A stretch of DNA of 64,000 bases from Alienimonas californiensis (GCF_007743815.1 NZ_CP036265.1:2410323-2474322); one strand, 5' to 3'. Positions 25,229 to 33,849 are shown, counted from the stretch's first letter. The notes: generated by a model not told the origin, from the sequence alone. Numbers and translations are program-made.

Positions 25229-25702
25229 GTGCGTTCCACGCTCGCTCCCCGTCGTTCGTCGATGCGGCGACGCTCCGGGACGACGTTGCTGGAGGTGGTC
25301 GCGGCGTCGATCGTGCTGGCGATCGCTTTGGCGCCGGCGCTGCGGATGACCCGCGAGGCCGTGCAGGCGGCCGATCGGCTGGATCGGCAGGAACGCTGCT
25401 TGACGGTGGCGAGCGACCTCGTGGAATTAGGGATGGCTCGGACCGCCGCGGATTGGGACGGGCGCGTAGGCATTGCGACCGTCCTGCCGATCGCCGTGCC
25501 CGGCTATCCCGGGATGAAAGCGCTCGAACTCACCAGCGATTCCGCCGCCTACGGCGGAGTGCCGGGGCGGCTGGCGACAGTGGGAGCGTTCGTCTGGTAC
25601 GACGAGGACGGGGACTCCGTCGTCGACTCGACTGAGCCCCAGGTGTTATTGGCGTCCGCCGTGGCGCGGATGGCCTCCTACGAAAGTCATGCGGGCTCAT
25701 GA
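25229..25702 (+). CDS. GspI-like minor pseudopilin
   Basis: The product is 157 residues from a GTG start. RSGTTLLEVVAASIVLAIALAPAL is a prepilin-type helix with Glu at +5 and Thr in place of Phe at +1. The following region (ADRLDRQERCLTVASDLVELGMA) resembles the GspI/PilV helix. The stop overlaps the next gene by 4 bp (ATGA at 25699-25702), showing translational coupling to the gspJ-like gene. Confidence 0.75.
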   Translation: MRSTLAPRRSSMRRRSGTTLLEVVAASIVLAIALAPALRMTREAVQAADRLDRQERCLTVASDLVELGMARTAADWDGRVGIATVLPIAVPGYPGMKALELTSDSAAYGGVPGRLATVGAFVWYDEDGDSVVDSTEPQVLLASAVARMASYESHAGS

Positions 25703-26274
25703 GCCGTCACGTGATTCTCGGGATCTGTCCGCCGACCTGCCGGGGCGGCGTGCTCCGCGCCCCGACGCGGCGTCTGAGGCGGGCCGGGCTGACCCTCTTG
25801 GAACTGGTGTTGGCTGGGGCGTTGACGGCCGGCATGGCGGCGTCGTTGCACCTGGTCGTCCGGGGGGTGGGGACTTCGTGGGAACAACTCAATGGGGAGA
25901 CGGACGCGCTGCGGGCGGCGGACGGGGGCCTGCGATTTATCACCCGGCGCTGCCGCTCCGCGGATGCGGTCGCGCAGATCGGGGCGGCGAACGGCCAGTT
26001 CACCGTGCTGGCGCCGGAGGGGCATACGCTGCGGTTCGAGCGTAATCCCGGCGACGGGGCGGTGTATTTATACGACTCGCGCGACGGGACGGGACGGATT
26101 CTCGTCGAAGGCACGACCGGCTTCGCCACGACGTTCTATCAATCCGACGGCGTGACCGCGACGACCGATCCGGCCGAGGCCCAGATGATCGATATCGTCC
26201 TCACGGTCGCTTTGCCGCGCGACGTGAACGCCGGCAGAACCGTTCGCGGACGCGTCTGGGTGCGGCGGTGGTAA
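25699..26274 (+). CDS. GspJ-like minor pseudopilin
   Basis: The product is 191 residues. RRAGLTLLELVLAGALTAGMAASLHLVV is the cleavage site and helix (Leu at +1, Glu at +5). The body has ADGGLRFITRRCRSADAVAQI and AVYLYDSRDGTGRILVEGTT, the usual GspJ/PilW style for a tip subunit. It starts within the end of the gspI-like gene and is 22 bp before the gspK-like gene. Confidence 0.75.
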   Translation: MSRHVILGICPPTCRGGVLRAPTRRLRRAGLTLLELVLAGALTAGMAASLHLVVRGVGTSWEQLNGETDALRAADGGLRFITRRCRSADAVAQIGAANGQFTVLAPEGHTLRFERNPGDGAVYLYDSRDGTGRILVEGTTGFATTFYQSDGVTATTDPAEAQMIDIVLTVALPRDVNAGRTVRGRVWVRRW

Positions 26275-26296
26275 GCGGGCTGCCGACGCCTAATGC

Positions 26297-26752
26297 GTGC
26301 GCCGCCCCCCCGTCCCGCCGCTGCCCCGTCTCCGGTCCCGTCCGGGCGCCCGTCCGTCGGCCCGTCGGGGGGCGGCGTTGTTGTTGGCCCTGATTGTCGC
26401 GAGCCTGGCGGCGCTGCTGACTGTCGCTCTGATGGACGCGTCCCGGCTGCGGATTCACGCCGCCGGCAACACTCGCGACGCTGAAGTGGCCCGCTACGTC
26501 GCCGAGGCCGGGCTTCATCGCGGGCTGAGCGAACTGGAAGCCGACATCACGTGGCGGGCCGGTCACTCGGACGTGCCCTTCCCGCCGGACGCGACCGTCT
26601 ACGGATTTATGGGGGTTCGCGTCAGCCAGTACTCCGTCACCGCCGCGGACGGGCCGGACGGGACCGTCGAGGTTCGCGCCGTCGGCACGGTGGTCCGGCC
26701 GGACGGCAACGTCTCCCGGGTGCTCACCGCCACCGTGAAGCAGGGCGGATGA
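26297..26752 (+). CDS. GspK/PilX-like pseudopilin-associated protein
   Basis: The product is 151 residues from a GTG start. RRGAALLLALIVASLAALLTVALMDASR is a prepilin-like helix that lacks Glu at +5, as GspK and PilX proteins do. It is followed by ARYVAEAGLHRGLSELE, the AEAG motif typical of PilX/GspK. The protein is far shorter than GspK (about 300 residues), so PilX is the closer match. Its TGA is overlapped by the ATGA start of the PilM-PilN-like gene at 26749. Confidence 0.75.
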   Translation: MRRPPVPPLPRLRSRPGARPSARRGAALLLALIVASLAALLTVALMDASRLRIHAAGNTRDAEVARYVAEAGLHRGLSELEADITWRAGHSDVPFPPDATVYGFMGVRVSQYSVTAADGPDGTVEVRAVGTVVRPDGNVSRVLTATVKQGG

Positions 26753-28935
26753 TGAACGAACCGATCATTCCCGCCGCCCCCGCGGACGCCGCTTCCCCGC
26801 TGGACTTCGCTTCCGCGCCGGACGCCACGGTCCCGTCGGACGCTCCCGCCACGGCTCCGGGCGCCGGGCTGCCGGACGCTGCGGCTGCATCGGCTCCGGA
26901 TGCGCCGGGTCTGGGGGCGTTCGCGGGGTTGCGGGCGCGGGCGGAACGACGCGCTCTCCTGGCGAATCAGGACCGCCGCAAGGGCGGTCCGAAGCCGCCG
27001 ACCGTGCCGGTGGAACGCCGCCGCCGCGATCGTCGCTCCGGCGCCCGGCGGACGCTGGGGCTGGAACTGTCCGCCAACGGGCTGTCGCTGGCGGTGACGA
27101 TCCGCGACGGAGCCGCTCCCGCCGGCGGCGCTCCCGCCTCGTCCGAACATGCGGACCCGCACCGGAAGGACGCGAAGTTCTACGGCCCCGCGGGGTTCGA
27201 ACGGTTCACCGCCGGTTCCCGGACCGTCTGTCGGTTTCGCCCGTGGCCGCCCGGCTGCGGACCGACCGAGCCCGGCTACACCCGCGAGGTGCTGGCGGAA
27301 GCCTTCGCCGCGGCGACGGCCGCTCTGGGTTCGGCGGGCCACTCGTTGTCCGGGGCGCCGGTCGACGTGGCGCTGGGGGGCTCGCTCTGCGTGACGCGGG
27401 TGCTGACCGTCACGAACGAGGAGGCCGGCCGCGAGGCCGCCGCCCTGGCGGACCGGGCCGGGCGCTATCTGGGCCTGGGCCGGGGAGAGAAGACGTGCGT
27501 GACGGCCGAAGAGCGTCTGGACGCCAAAACCCGCCGCGTGCGGGTGACGGTGGCGCCCCGCCAGGTCGCGGCGGACGTCTTGCGTGTGCTGAGCGACGCC
27601 GGCCTGCGGGCGGGGCGGATTGAGCATACGCTGGCCGTGCTGTCCGCCGGTCTGCATGCGCGGGGCCTGGACGGCGATCGTCCGGTGCTGCTGTTGGCGG
27701 CCGAGGGCGACCGGCTGGACGTCGCCGTCGCCCACCGTGGGCGTTTGCTGCTGGACTATCGCCCGGTCGGCAGTCGCACCGCCGCCGACGTCGACGAGGC
27801 CACCGCCGCCGGCGCGTTGGGCGACGAGGCGCTGCTCCGCCACCAGAAGCGCATCCGCCGTTACGTGGCGAACCAGTTGCGCGGCCAGCCGGGCGGCGCC
27901 CAGTTCTTCGCGGACGCCGACGCCGCCGACAACGCGGCGACCGGCCACGCCGCAGAAATGCGGACCTACGTGACCGGCGGCGCCGCGGTGACGAGCCGGT
28001 TGAGCGCCGAACTTGACCCGCGACCGGACCTGGCGGTCGGCCCGCACCCGGCCCCGGCCGGGGTCGACTTCGCGGCGTCCGCCCCGCCCGACGGCGGGTC
28101 AGCGGGCGGGACGGCGGTGGTGTGGTCGGTCGGCGCCGCGGTGTCGCCCGGGCCGCTCGCCGCCGTGCTGCTGGCCTGCGGGGCCGCCGCCGGCCTCGAA
28201 GACGCCGGGGCCCTCAGCGCCCGGGGCGACTTGTCCGCGGCGGTGCGTCCGGGCGGCGGCGTTCCCTGGAAGGACCTGGCCCGTGTCGGTTGGCCGGTCG
28301 CCGCGGCGCTGGCGCTGACGGTGGGGCTGTGGGGGGCCGCGTGGCGGTCCAACACCGGCCTCAGTTCCCTGGAGAACGCCGTGAACTTGGCCAAAACCGA
28401 CGCCGACATGGCCAGCTGGCTCCGCGGCAAACTGATCGACGCCGAGGAGCTGAAACGTCGCGCCGCCCGTCTGGCCCAGACTCGCGGCACCGGGCCGGTG
28501 TGGGTGCCGGCCCTCGCCGGCGCCGGCTCCGCGCTGGTCGAGAGGGACGGCGGCACGTCGGGGGGCGGCGCGGCTCCCCGGCGAGCGTGGCTGGAAGCCT
28601 TCACCGTCGGTCCCGCCGCCGGCCCGGTGGATTCCGGATCGGCCGCCGCGGACGGGACCGCCGCCGTGGAGGTCGACGTGATCGGCGGGGGGCACACGGA
28701 CGCGGACGTGTTCGCCTTCGCCGATCGGCTGCGGCGCTCCGGCCGCTTCGTGCAGGTGAAACTCGCCGCCACCCGGGAGGCCCGCTATCGAACCGGCCCC
28801 GGCGTGCGGTTTGAACTGACCGCGGCGCCCGTCGCCGAGGCGACGGGCGCCGCGGCGGCGGTCGCGGCCCGGCCGGCCGTCTCCCCGCCTCCGGCGGCGC
28901 CCCGCACCGCCGACGGGTCCGCCGTCCGTCGCTGA
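26749..28935 (+). CDS. PilM-PilN-like (GspL-type) fusion protein
   Basis: The product is 728 residues. An Ala/Pro-rich cytoplasmic leader is followed by an actin-like PilM/GspL region beginning at RRTLGLELSANGLSLAVTI (about residue 100). It includes VDVALGGSLCVTRVL, RVRVTVAPRQVAADVL and AGLRAGRIEHTLAVLSAGL. One membrane helix lies at about 514-533 (VGWPVAAALALTVGLWGAAW). The remainder is a coiled segment and a small ferredoxin-like domain (DADVFAFADRLRRSGRFVQV) as in PilN. GspL has the same order, so this is either a GspL homologue or a natural PilM-PilN fusion. It would couple the ATPase to the inner-membrane platform. The start overlaps the previous stop; a second ATG at 26752 is equally possible. 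Confidence 0.8.
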   Translation: MMNEPIIPAAPADAASPLDFASAPDATVPSDAPATAPGAGLPDAAAASAPDAPGLGAFAGLRARAERRALLANQDRRKGGPKPPTVPVERRRRDRRSGARRTLGLELSANGLSLAVTIRDGAAPAGGAPASSEHADPHRKDAKFYGPAGFERFTAGSRTVCRFRPWPPGCGPTEPGYTREVLAEAFAAATAALGSAGHSLSGAPVDVALGGSLCVTRVLTVTNEEAGREAAALADRAGRYLGLGRGEKTCVTAEERLDAKTRRVRVTVAPRQVAADVLRVLSDAGLRAGRIEHTLAVLSAGLHARGLDGDRPVLLLAAEGDRLDVAVAHRGRLLLDYRPVGSRTAADVDEATAAGALGDEALLRHQKRIRRYVANQLRGQPGGAQFFADADAADNAATGHAAEMRTYVTGGAAVTSRLSAELDPRPDLAVGPHPAPAGVDFAASAPPDGGSAGGTAVVWSVGAAVSPGPLAAVLLACGAAAGLEDAGALSARGDLSAAVRPGGGVPWKDLARVGWPVAAALALTVGLWGAAWRSNTGLSSLENAVNLAKTDADMASWLRGKLIDAEELKRRAARLAQTRGTGPVWVPALAGAGSALVERDGGTSGGGAAPRRAWLEAFTVGPAAGPVDSGSAAADGTAAVEVDVIGGGHTDADVFAFADRLRRSGRFVQVKLAATREARYRTGPGVRFELTAAPVAEATGAAAAVAARPAVSPPPAAPRTADGSAVRR

Positions 28936-28989
28936 GCGTCCCCGGCTCTCCCCTTCCCCGTTCCCGCCCGCCTCTCCCCTGCCCGCTCG

Positions 28990-29655
28990 ATGGACGGCCT
29001 CGCCCAGCAATTTCTGGAGCACCCCCGCCGCCACTGGTTCGTGTGGGGCGCGGTCGCGGCGGTCGGCCTGGCGGTCACGTTGCCGGCCTGGGACTCGTGG
29101 GCGGCGGCGAGCGAGGCCCGGGCCACGTTGACGGCGGCACGCACCGCCGCCGAGGCGGAGGCGGGTCGGCTGCCGGACCTCAAGGCGCGGTTCATGGCGT
29201 TGAAAGCCGAACCGGCCGGCGCCGACGGGCCGCGGGGACTGGACGACGCCGCCATGGAGGAGCTGCGGGAATCCGTGGTGAGACGCATCGCCGCGGCGGG
29301 CTGTCGGATGCGCCGGGTGGGGCTCGAGGACCCGGTGACGACGCCCTGGCGGAACGGCCCCCCGCCGCTGCCCGGCCTTGTGGACCGTTCGTCCGATCCC
29401 CCCGCCGGCGCGACGAACGAACCGCCGGTGAAGTTTGAATTAATCACCCGCCGCCTGGAGGCCGAGGCCGTCGGCTCCCCGGAACGCATCGCCAGCCTGT
29501 TGAATTGGGCGACCGCCGCTCACCCGCACGCGGTCCCGCTGGACTATCATCTGACGTTCGAGGACGCCCCCGACGTCGCCGCGCGCGAGGTGCACCTGAC
29601 GTTCAGCCTGCTGTTGACCGCCGTGCGTCCGCTCAAGCAGTCGCCGAAGAGCTGA
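28990..29655 (+). CDS. PilO/GspM-like membrane protein
   Basis: The product is 221 residues. A short cytoplasmic N terminus precedes one membrane helix (FVWGAVAAVGLAVTLPAW). An Ala/Glu-rich coiled coil and a periplasmic domain ending in VHLTFSLLLTAVRPLK follow. This is the PilO/GspM architecture, which dimerises with PilN/GspL. Its place directly after the PilM-PilN-like gene supports the role. It is the last secretion gene before the inverted repeat at 29698. No secretin (GspD/PilQ) is found in this operon. Confidence 0.75.
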   Translation: MDGLAQQFLEHPRRHWFVWGAVAAVGLAVTLPAWDSWAAASEARATLTAARTAAEAEAGRLPDLKARFMALKAEPAGADGPRGLDDAAMEELRESVVRRIAAAGCRMRRVGLEDPVTTPWRNGPPPLPGLVDRSSDPPAGATNEPPVKFELITRRLEAEAVGSPERIASLLNWATAAHPHAVPLDYHLTFEDAPDVAAREVHLTFSLLLTAVRPLKQSPKS

Positions 29656-29697
29656 CGGCGAGCGCCCGCCCCGCGCCCGAAAAGCGGTGTGAGGGAT

Positions 29698-29774
29698 CGG
29701 CAGCCCGAGGCGCGAGCCGAGGCCGGGAGAGCCTGCGCGTGCTGACTCGCCTCGGCTCGCGCCTCGGGCTGCCG
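29698..29774. repeat. Perfect 26-bp inverted repeat
   Basis: The arms 29698-29723 and 29749-29774 are perfectly complementary over 26 bases, with a 25-base spacer. The arms begin with CGGCAGCCCGAGGCGCGAGC. It lies 42 bases after the PilO/GspM-like gene and may terminate that operon, though the stem is longer than usual and no U-tract follows. It may be a dispersed planctomycete palindrome. The rest of the 29656-30221 interval holds only a possible small frame at 30016. Confidence 0.75.
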
Positions 29775-30015
29775 TTCGGTCGAACGGCAGCGATCTGAAC
29801 GTATCGGACGCCTCGCCGCGGGACGAGCGTGCTGGGGAGGAGTGATCACGGGGCGCGGCGGGCGCCGGCCGTGCGGGGCGGGGATGGGGTCAAAAGTCCC
29901 CCTGCCGGAAATTCTCCCCCTGCCGCAACAAGTCGCCGCCGCGGCCCAAAGCGTGAGCTATCCCTTGAAAGGCGGTTCGCCGCCTCCTCACGCCCGCACC
30001 CCATCGGCTCGCGCC

Positions 30016-30129
30016 ATGTTCCCGTTTTATCTGGATCTGACCGAGTTGGTCGCCGCGCACTGGACCGGGCTCGGTCTGCTGGCCGCAGCGGTTCTGCAGG
30101 CCGTGTCGTTGGTCATGCGGGCCGGCTGA
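30016..30129 (+). CDS. Possible 37-residue membrane peptide
   Basis: The ATG at 30016 opens a short frame reading MFPFYLDLTELVAAHW and then a hydrophobic helix (TGLGLLAAAVLQAVSLVM). It lies between the secretion operon and the prepilin peptidase gene, 92 bases before the latter. The N terminus looks amphipathic and the helix is convincing as a membrane anchor. At this GC content a frame of this length can arise by chance. Confidence 0.35.
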   Translation: MFPFYLDLTELVAAHWTGLGLLAAAVLQAVSLVMRAG

Positions 30130-30221
30130 ACCGCCGCTCGCGTTCGACCCCGCCGTTCCCTCCCGGCGGTTCCCGCCTCTCCCGCCGCCCACGCGGCCCC
30201 CCCGCATCTGAGCGCCCTCCC

Positions 30222-30776
30222 GTGAACTGGACCGAAATTACCGCCCATCTCGCCGAGACGTGGCCCGTCTGGCTCGTGACCGTCCTCACGCTGTACGCGA
30301 CCTGGATCGACGTCACAGAGCTGCGCGTGCCGAACCGGCTGACCTACCCGATGATCCTCGCCGGGATGATGTATCACGCGACCCTCGGCGAGGGGTGGGC
30401 CTTCGGCGTGACGGGCATGCTGGTCGGCCTGGCGACGCTGATGCCGCTGTATGCGGTCGGCGGCATGGGGTCCGGCGACGTGAAATTAATGGCCGGCATC
30501 GGCGCCTGGCTGGGCGTGCAGGTGATTCTGGCGGCGTTCGTGGTCACCGCGGTGGTCGGCGGCGTCATCGCGATCGGCATGGCCTTCTGGGGCGGCGAGT
30601 TCAAAAAGCACCTCGCCCAGTCCTTCGCCATCCTCTGCGAGTGGAAAAGCGGCATGAGCCTACGGGAGATCTCCGAAGTCGCCGCCGAACGCAAGCCCCG
30701 CATGAAGCTGCTCCCCTACGGCCTGCCCATCTGCATCGGCAGCCTCGGTTACTTCGCCTACGCCGGGATGTATTGA
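30222..30776 (+). CDS. A24-family (CpaA/TadV-type) prepilin peptidase
   Basis: The product is 184 residues from a GTG start. It is an integral-membrane aspartic protease of the short class without the N-terminal methylase domain. The two catalytic aspartates are Asp 30 in TWIDVTELRVPN and Asp 86 in GGMGSGDVKL. Several hydrophobic segments surround them. Short A24 enzymes usually serve Flp/Tad pili, and the next gene is CpaB. It could also process the pseudopilins of the upstream operon, since no other prepilin peptidase is in the window. A hairpin at 30790-30820 follows. Confidence 0.88.
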   Translation: MNWTEITAHLAETWPVWLVTVLTLYATWIDVTELRVPNRLTYPMILAGMMYHATLGEGWAFGVTGMLVGLATLMPLYAVGGMGSGDVKLMAGIGAWLGVQVILAAFVVTAVVGGVIAIGMAFWGGEFKKHLAQSFAILCEWKSGMSLREISEVAAERKPRMKLLPYGLPICIGSLGYFAYAGMY

Positions 30777-30789
30777 TTGACCCCGCCGT

Positions 30790-30820
30790 CGGCCGCCCCC
30801 GGAGTCCCGGGAGGCGGCCG
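30790..30820 (+). terminator. Terminator-like hairpin
   Basis: CGGCCGCC (30790-30797) pairs with GGCGGCCG (30813-30820), and CCCGG (30798-30802) pairs with CCGGG (30807-30811), leaving one bulged base. It follows the prepilin peptidase gene by 13 bp. Only a short T-run (GTTTG) comes after it, so it may attenuate rather than end transcription before cpaB. Confidence 0.4.
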
Positions 30821-30900
30821 TCGGGCGTTTGAATTCGCGCTGACGATATTCGCCCTGACGATCGTTCCCCCGCCCCCGCACGTCCCCCCCGCACCTCCCG

Positions 30901-32127
30901 ATGAAACTGAACCCGATCGTATTGTTCGGCCTCGCCGGGGCCCTGGGCCTGGCGGCCTTTCTGGCGACCCAGCATCACCTGGCCGCGAAAACCGAAGAGG
31001 CGAAAGTCGCGGTGCTGGTCGCCCGCACGGAGATTCATGTGGGCGATCCGGTGACGGAGGCGAACAGCGTCTTAAAGGAGATTTTCGTCTCCGGACTCCC
31101 CCCCCGTCCGATCACCAAACCGGAGCAGTGGCAGGGCAAGTTCGCCGGCAGCCGGTTCACCGCCGGCGAGGTGATCGTGCAGGATAAGGTCGCCGCCAAG
31201 TTCGGCAGCGACAGCCGCAAGATCCCGCAGGGAATGCTCGTCCAGACGATTAACGTCGACCGGGCGAAAAGCCACGCCGGCCTGCTGACCCCCGGCGACC
31301 GGGTGGACGTGTTCGGCTCGTTCGATATCTCCGAGTCGGACGACCGCACCGGCCGCCTGCGGAAATATCAGATGATCAAACGCGTGATCGGCGACCTGGA
31401 GGTCTGGTCCGTCGGCAGCACGGTCGTCGGGGCGGAGCAGGGCAGCGACCGCGAGGGGCAGAAGGACACCGCCCGCCGGGCCACCAGCACCATCGGCCTG
31501 CTCACCACCCCGGAGCAGTACGCCAAACTGGCCGGCGCCGAGGCCGCCGGGGCCCTGTTCCTGGGCCTGCGGCACCCGGACGACGAGTCCGATCCCGGCG
31601 AGATCTCCTTCCTCAGTAAGGAACTCTACGAAGCCCCCGCCGATCAGCAGCGTCGCGCCGCGGAGGCGGACGAGAAGGCCGAGGCGGACCGGCAGGTCGC
31701 CCGCAGCGAGGCGGGGGGGCTCGGCGCCTTTCTGGATCAGGAGAGCGTCGCGTCCGCGCCGGTCGCGGCTCCGCCGTCCGACGTACCCACTTGGACCGTC
31801 GCAATGCACATCGGCGGCCAGAGCCGGCTGAGCGAGGTGGTGGACGTCGCCGCGGCCCGCGCCGCCGGCTTCACCAACGCTCAGATCGCGGACAAACGCC
31901 GGCAGCTCCAGAACCCCGGCGCCGCGACCCCGAAGGCGCCGTTCGAACCTCGCTTCGCCGCCCGTCCGGACGCGGCGCCCGCCCCCCCCGCGGAGCCGTT
32001 CGAGCCGCCCGCTCCCGCCTCCGACGACGCCCCGGCCGCGGACGTGACGTTGAATCCGTCCCCTTCGTTCGGCGGCCCCCGGGACGCCGGCGGGCAGGAC
32101 GACGGCCTCTATCCCGCCCCGGACTGA
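30901..32127 (+). CDS. cpaB: Flp pilus assembly protein CpaB (RcpC)
   Basis: The product is 408 residues. An N-terminal membrane helix (VLFGLAGALGLAAFLAT) is followed by an SAF-type domain (VAVLVARTEIHVGDPVTEAN). The CpaB core has RKIPQGMLVQTINVDRAKSH, LTPGDRVDVFGSFD and a later LLTTPEQYAKLAGAEAAGALFLGLR. The last 150 residues are Pro/Ala-rich and not conserved. CpaB helps assemble the secretin channel of Tad pili, probably through peptidoglycan contact. It pairs with the prepilin peptidase, but no CpaC, CpaE, CpaF or TadB/C gene appears in the window. The locus is therefore either split or partial. Confidence 0.88.
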   Translation: MKLNPIVLFGLAGALGLAAFLATQHHLAAKTEEAKVAVLVARTEIHVGDPVTEANSVLKEIFVSGLPPRPITKPEQWQGKFAGSRFTAGEVIVQDKVAAKFGSDSRKIPQGMLVQTINVDRAKSHAGLLTPGDRVDVFGSFDISESDDRTGRLRKYQMIKRVIGDLEVWSVGSTVVGAEQGSDREGQKDTARRATSTIGLLTTPEQYAKLAGAEAAGALFLGLRHPDDESDPGEISFLSKELYEAPADQQRRAAEADEKAEADRQVARSEAGGLGAFLDQESVASAPVAAPPSDVPTWTVAMHIGGQSRLSEVVDVAAARAAGFTNAQIADKRRQLQNPGAATPKAPFEPRFAARPDAAPAPPAEPFEPPAPASDDAPAADVTLNPSPSFGGPRDAGGQDDGLYPAPD

Positions 32128-32177
32128 CTTCTTCTCCCGCCCAGGAAAGACCGGCGGATGAAGCGTGAAACGACGAA

Positions 32178-32214
32178 CGGACGGCGTCCCGGGGGGGACG
32201 CCGTCCGTTTTTTT
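32178..32214 (+). terminator. Rho-independent terminator after cpaB
   Basis: CGGACGGCGTCCC (32178-32190) and GGGACGCCGTCCG (32195-32207) form a perfect 13-bp stem with a GGGG loop. Seven T residues follow directly. This is the clearest intrinsic terminator in the window. A separate perfect 9-bp hairpin at 32230-32249 lies on the side of the convergent lipoprotein gene. Confidence 0.9.
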
Positions 32215-32254
32215 ATTTGAGCTGCGGCGCCCGGGGAAGGTTCCCCGGGAAGGC

Positions 32255-32980
32255 TCAGGTGGCGGAACTCATGTCGTCGCCGTTGTAGTGCGGATAGAAC
32301 AGCCAGCCGATCTTGTCGGAGAGATGCAGCATAAACTCCTGCCGGAAGCGTCCGGGGTTTTGAGCGCTGCTGTCGCGGGGGACGGCGAGGGGGTACTGCA
32401 CGGCGACTTCCTTGCCGTAGATCTCGACCGCTTCCGTGCCCTCCTCCTCCACGGCGTGCACGGTCACGATCGCGTCGGCCCGGCCCCGCAGCAGCGTGGC
32501 GCTGTTCTCCTCCCAGAGGCTGAACCGGCTGATGTCGATATAAATGACGTGCGTCACCTGCATCGCCTCGGCGATCTCGCCGGGCTCTTCCCAGTCCGGG
32601 TTGCGGGCCATCCATTGCAGGACGGCATTGGGCTCGCGGACCTTAATTTTATTCAACGTCAGCTTTTGGGTGACCAGCCGGGCGACCTCCCGGTCCAGCG
32701 TTTCGTTGCCGATGTCCGCCCGCAGGTCGATCGGCACGTAGCAGGCGACGGCGACGGTGACGTCCTCGTCGGTCAGGCTGGTGCGGGTGGCCGTCTCGAA
32801 GTCCGGCTCCACGCTGGGCGGTCCGCCGATCAAATACGCCGCGATCATGAACAGATTGCATCCGCTCATCACCACCGGGCAAAGCGCCGCGGCGCACAGG
32901 ATCGAAAACCGCCGCAGCGGGGAGAGCTGAAAGAACGACCCCCGCAGGAACGGCGGCAACTCGCGGGCGGTGCGGTGCAT
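32255..32980 (-). CDS. Lipoprotein, paralogue of the downstream-coordinate neighbour
   Basis: The product is 241 residues. The N terminus carries a lipoprotein signal ending in VVMSGC (Cys 41). The body has TVAVACYVPIDLRADIG, REPNAVLQWMARNPDW, VTHVIYIDISRFSLWEEN and LLRGRADAIVTVH. It aligns by eye with the gene at 33115-33849 through the pattern V-x-x-I-I/Y-x-x-D/E-x-x-R-F, W-x-E, L-L-R-G-R. The pair is therefore probably a tandem duplication. I recognise no named family or function. The ATG at 32980 gives a compact signal; an ATG at 33049 would add 23 residues. The protein is likely anchored in the periplasm or outer membrane. Confidence 0.7.
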   Translation of the reverse strand: MHRTARELPPFLRGSFFQLSPLRRFSILCAAALCPVVMSGCNLFMIAAYLIGGPPSVEPDFETATRTSLTDEDVTVAVACYVPIDLRADIGNETLDREVARLVTQKLTLNKIKVREPNAVLQWMARNPDWEEPGEIAEAMQVTHVIYIDISRFSLWEENSATLLRGRADAIVTVHAVEEEGTEAVEIYGKEVAVQYPLAVPRDSSAQNPGRFRQEFMLHLSDKIGWLFYPHYNGDDMSSAT

Positions 32981-33114
32981 CGACTCGTCTTCCAGGACGG
33001 GCGTTGTAACTTCGGGGCCGCGGAGGCGGCAAAAGAGCAGATAGTGCAAATCCCGCCGCGGGGGAAAGGGCGGGTCCGTTTGCCGGGGAGGCGGCCGAGC
33101 CGGGCGGCCGGGCG

Positions 33115-33849
33115 CTAATGCACCATTTCCTGCTGGGTGAACGGGATGAACCGCTGCGTCGCCTGTTCGCAGAGGCGATCGAGGTAGCGTTCCCGGAACA
33201 CCTTCGTGGAGACCGATCCGGCGCTTTCCGGCCGGTGCTTCGGATACACGCTTTCAAATTCGTCGCCCATGATATGGCCGACGTCGCCGGTCTTCGCGTC
33301 GGCGGAGTAGGCGCGAATCCAGCCGGCGGAGCGACCGCGGAGCAGGTCCGGGCTGTGCTGCTCGTGCCAGTCGAAGCGGTCCAGCTCCACGACGATGATG
33401 TAGTCCACGTCGAACTCCTGGGCGATCGAGCCGAGGTGCGATTCGCTCCAGACGCCGCCGCGTCCCTCCACCCAGTCCAGCACCCGGTCGCTGTTGGCGA
33501 TCTCCGCGCCGGCGGAGTGCAGCCGGCGGCCGACGCGCCGCATGATCTCCTGATCGACCTCCGGGAAGCGGGCTTTGACCAACTCCGGCGAGCGGGCCAG
33601 CACCAGGACGGTGTGCCCGCCCTTGGTGAGGTCCACGTCGGTCACGGCCTCGAAGGGGGGCGTGACGGTCGGATCGCCGGTCAGCATCTTCCCCAGCATG
33701 ATCATCGGCTTGCAGCCCGGCAGGCCGAACGCCGTGAGAACCGCCAGCGAGAGCAGCGCCGCCCACGCGACCTGCCGCCGGGCGCTTCGGCCGCCGGCCC
33801 CTGCGCGACGGGGAACGCGACGGTCGGGGAGGGGCAGGTGGGGGCGCAT
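33115..33849 (-). CDS. Lipoprotein, paralogue of 32255-32980
   Basis: The product is 244 residues. A basic N-region (RSARRQVAWAALLSLAVL) precedes the lipobox FGLPGC (Cys 46). The body contains HTVLVLARSPELVKARFPEV, SDRVLDWVEGRGGVWSESHL, VDYIIVVELDRFDWHEQH and LLRGRSAGWIRAYSADAKTG. It shares this order of elements with the adjacent lipoprotein. The two genes are in the same orientation with a 134-bp gap and are probably co-transcribed. The function is unknown; conserved charged residues after the DRF motif could mark a binding surface. Confidence 0.75.
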   Translation of the reverse strand: MRPHLPLPDRRVPRRAGAGGRSARRQVAWAALLSLAVLTAFGLPGCKPMIMLGKMLTGDPTVTPPFEAVTDVDLTKGGHTVLVLARSPELVKARFPEVDQEIMRRVGRRLHSAGAEIANSDRVLDWVEGRGGVWSESHLGSIAQEFDVDYIIVVELDRFDWHEQHSPDLLRGRSAGWIRAYSADAKTGDVGHIMGDEFESVYPKHRPESAGSVSTKVFRERYLDRLCEQATQRFIPFTQQEMVH

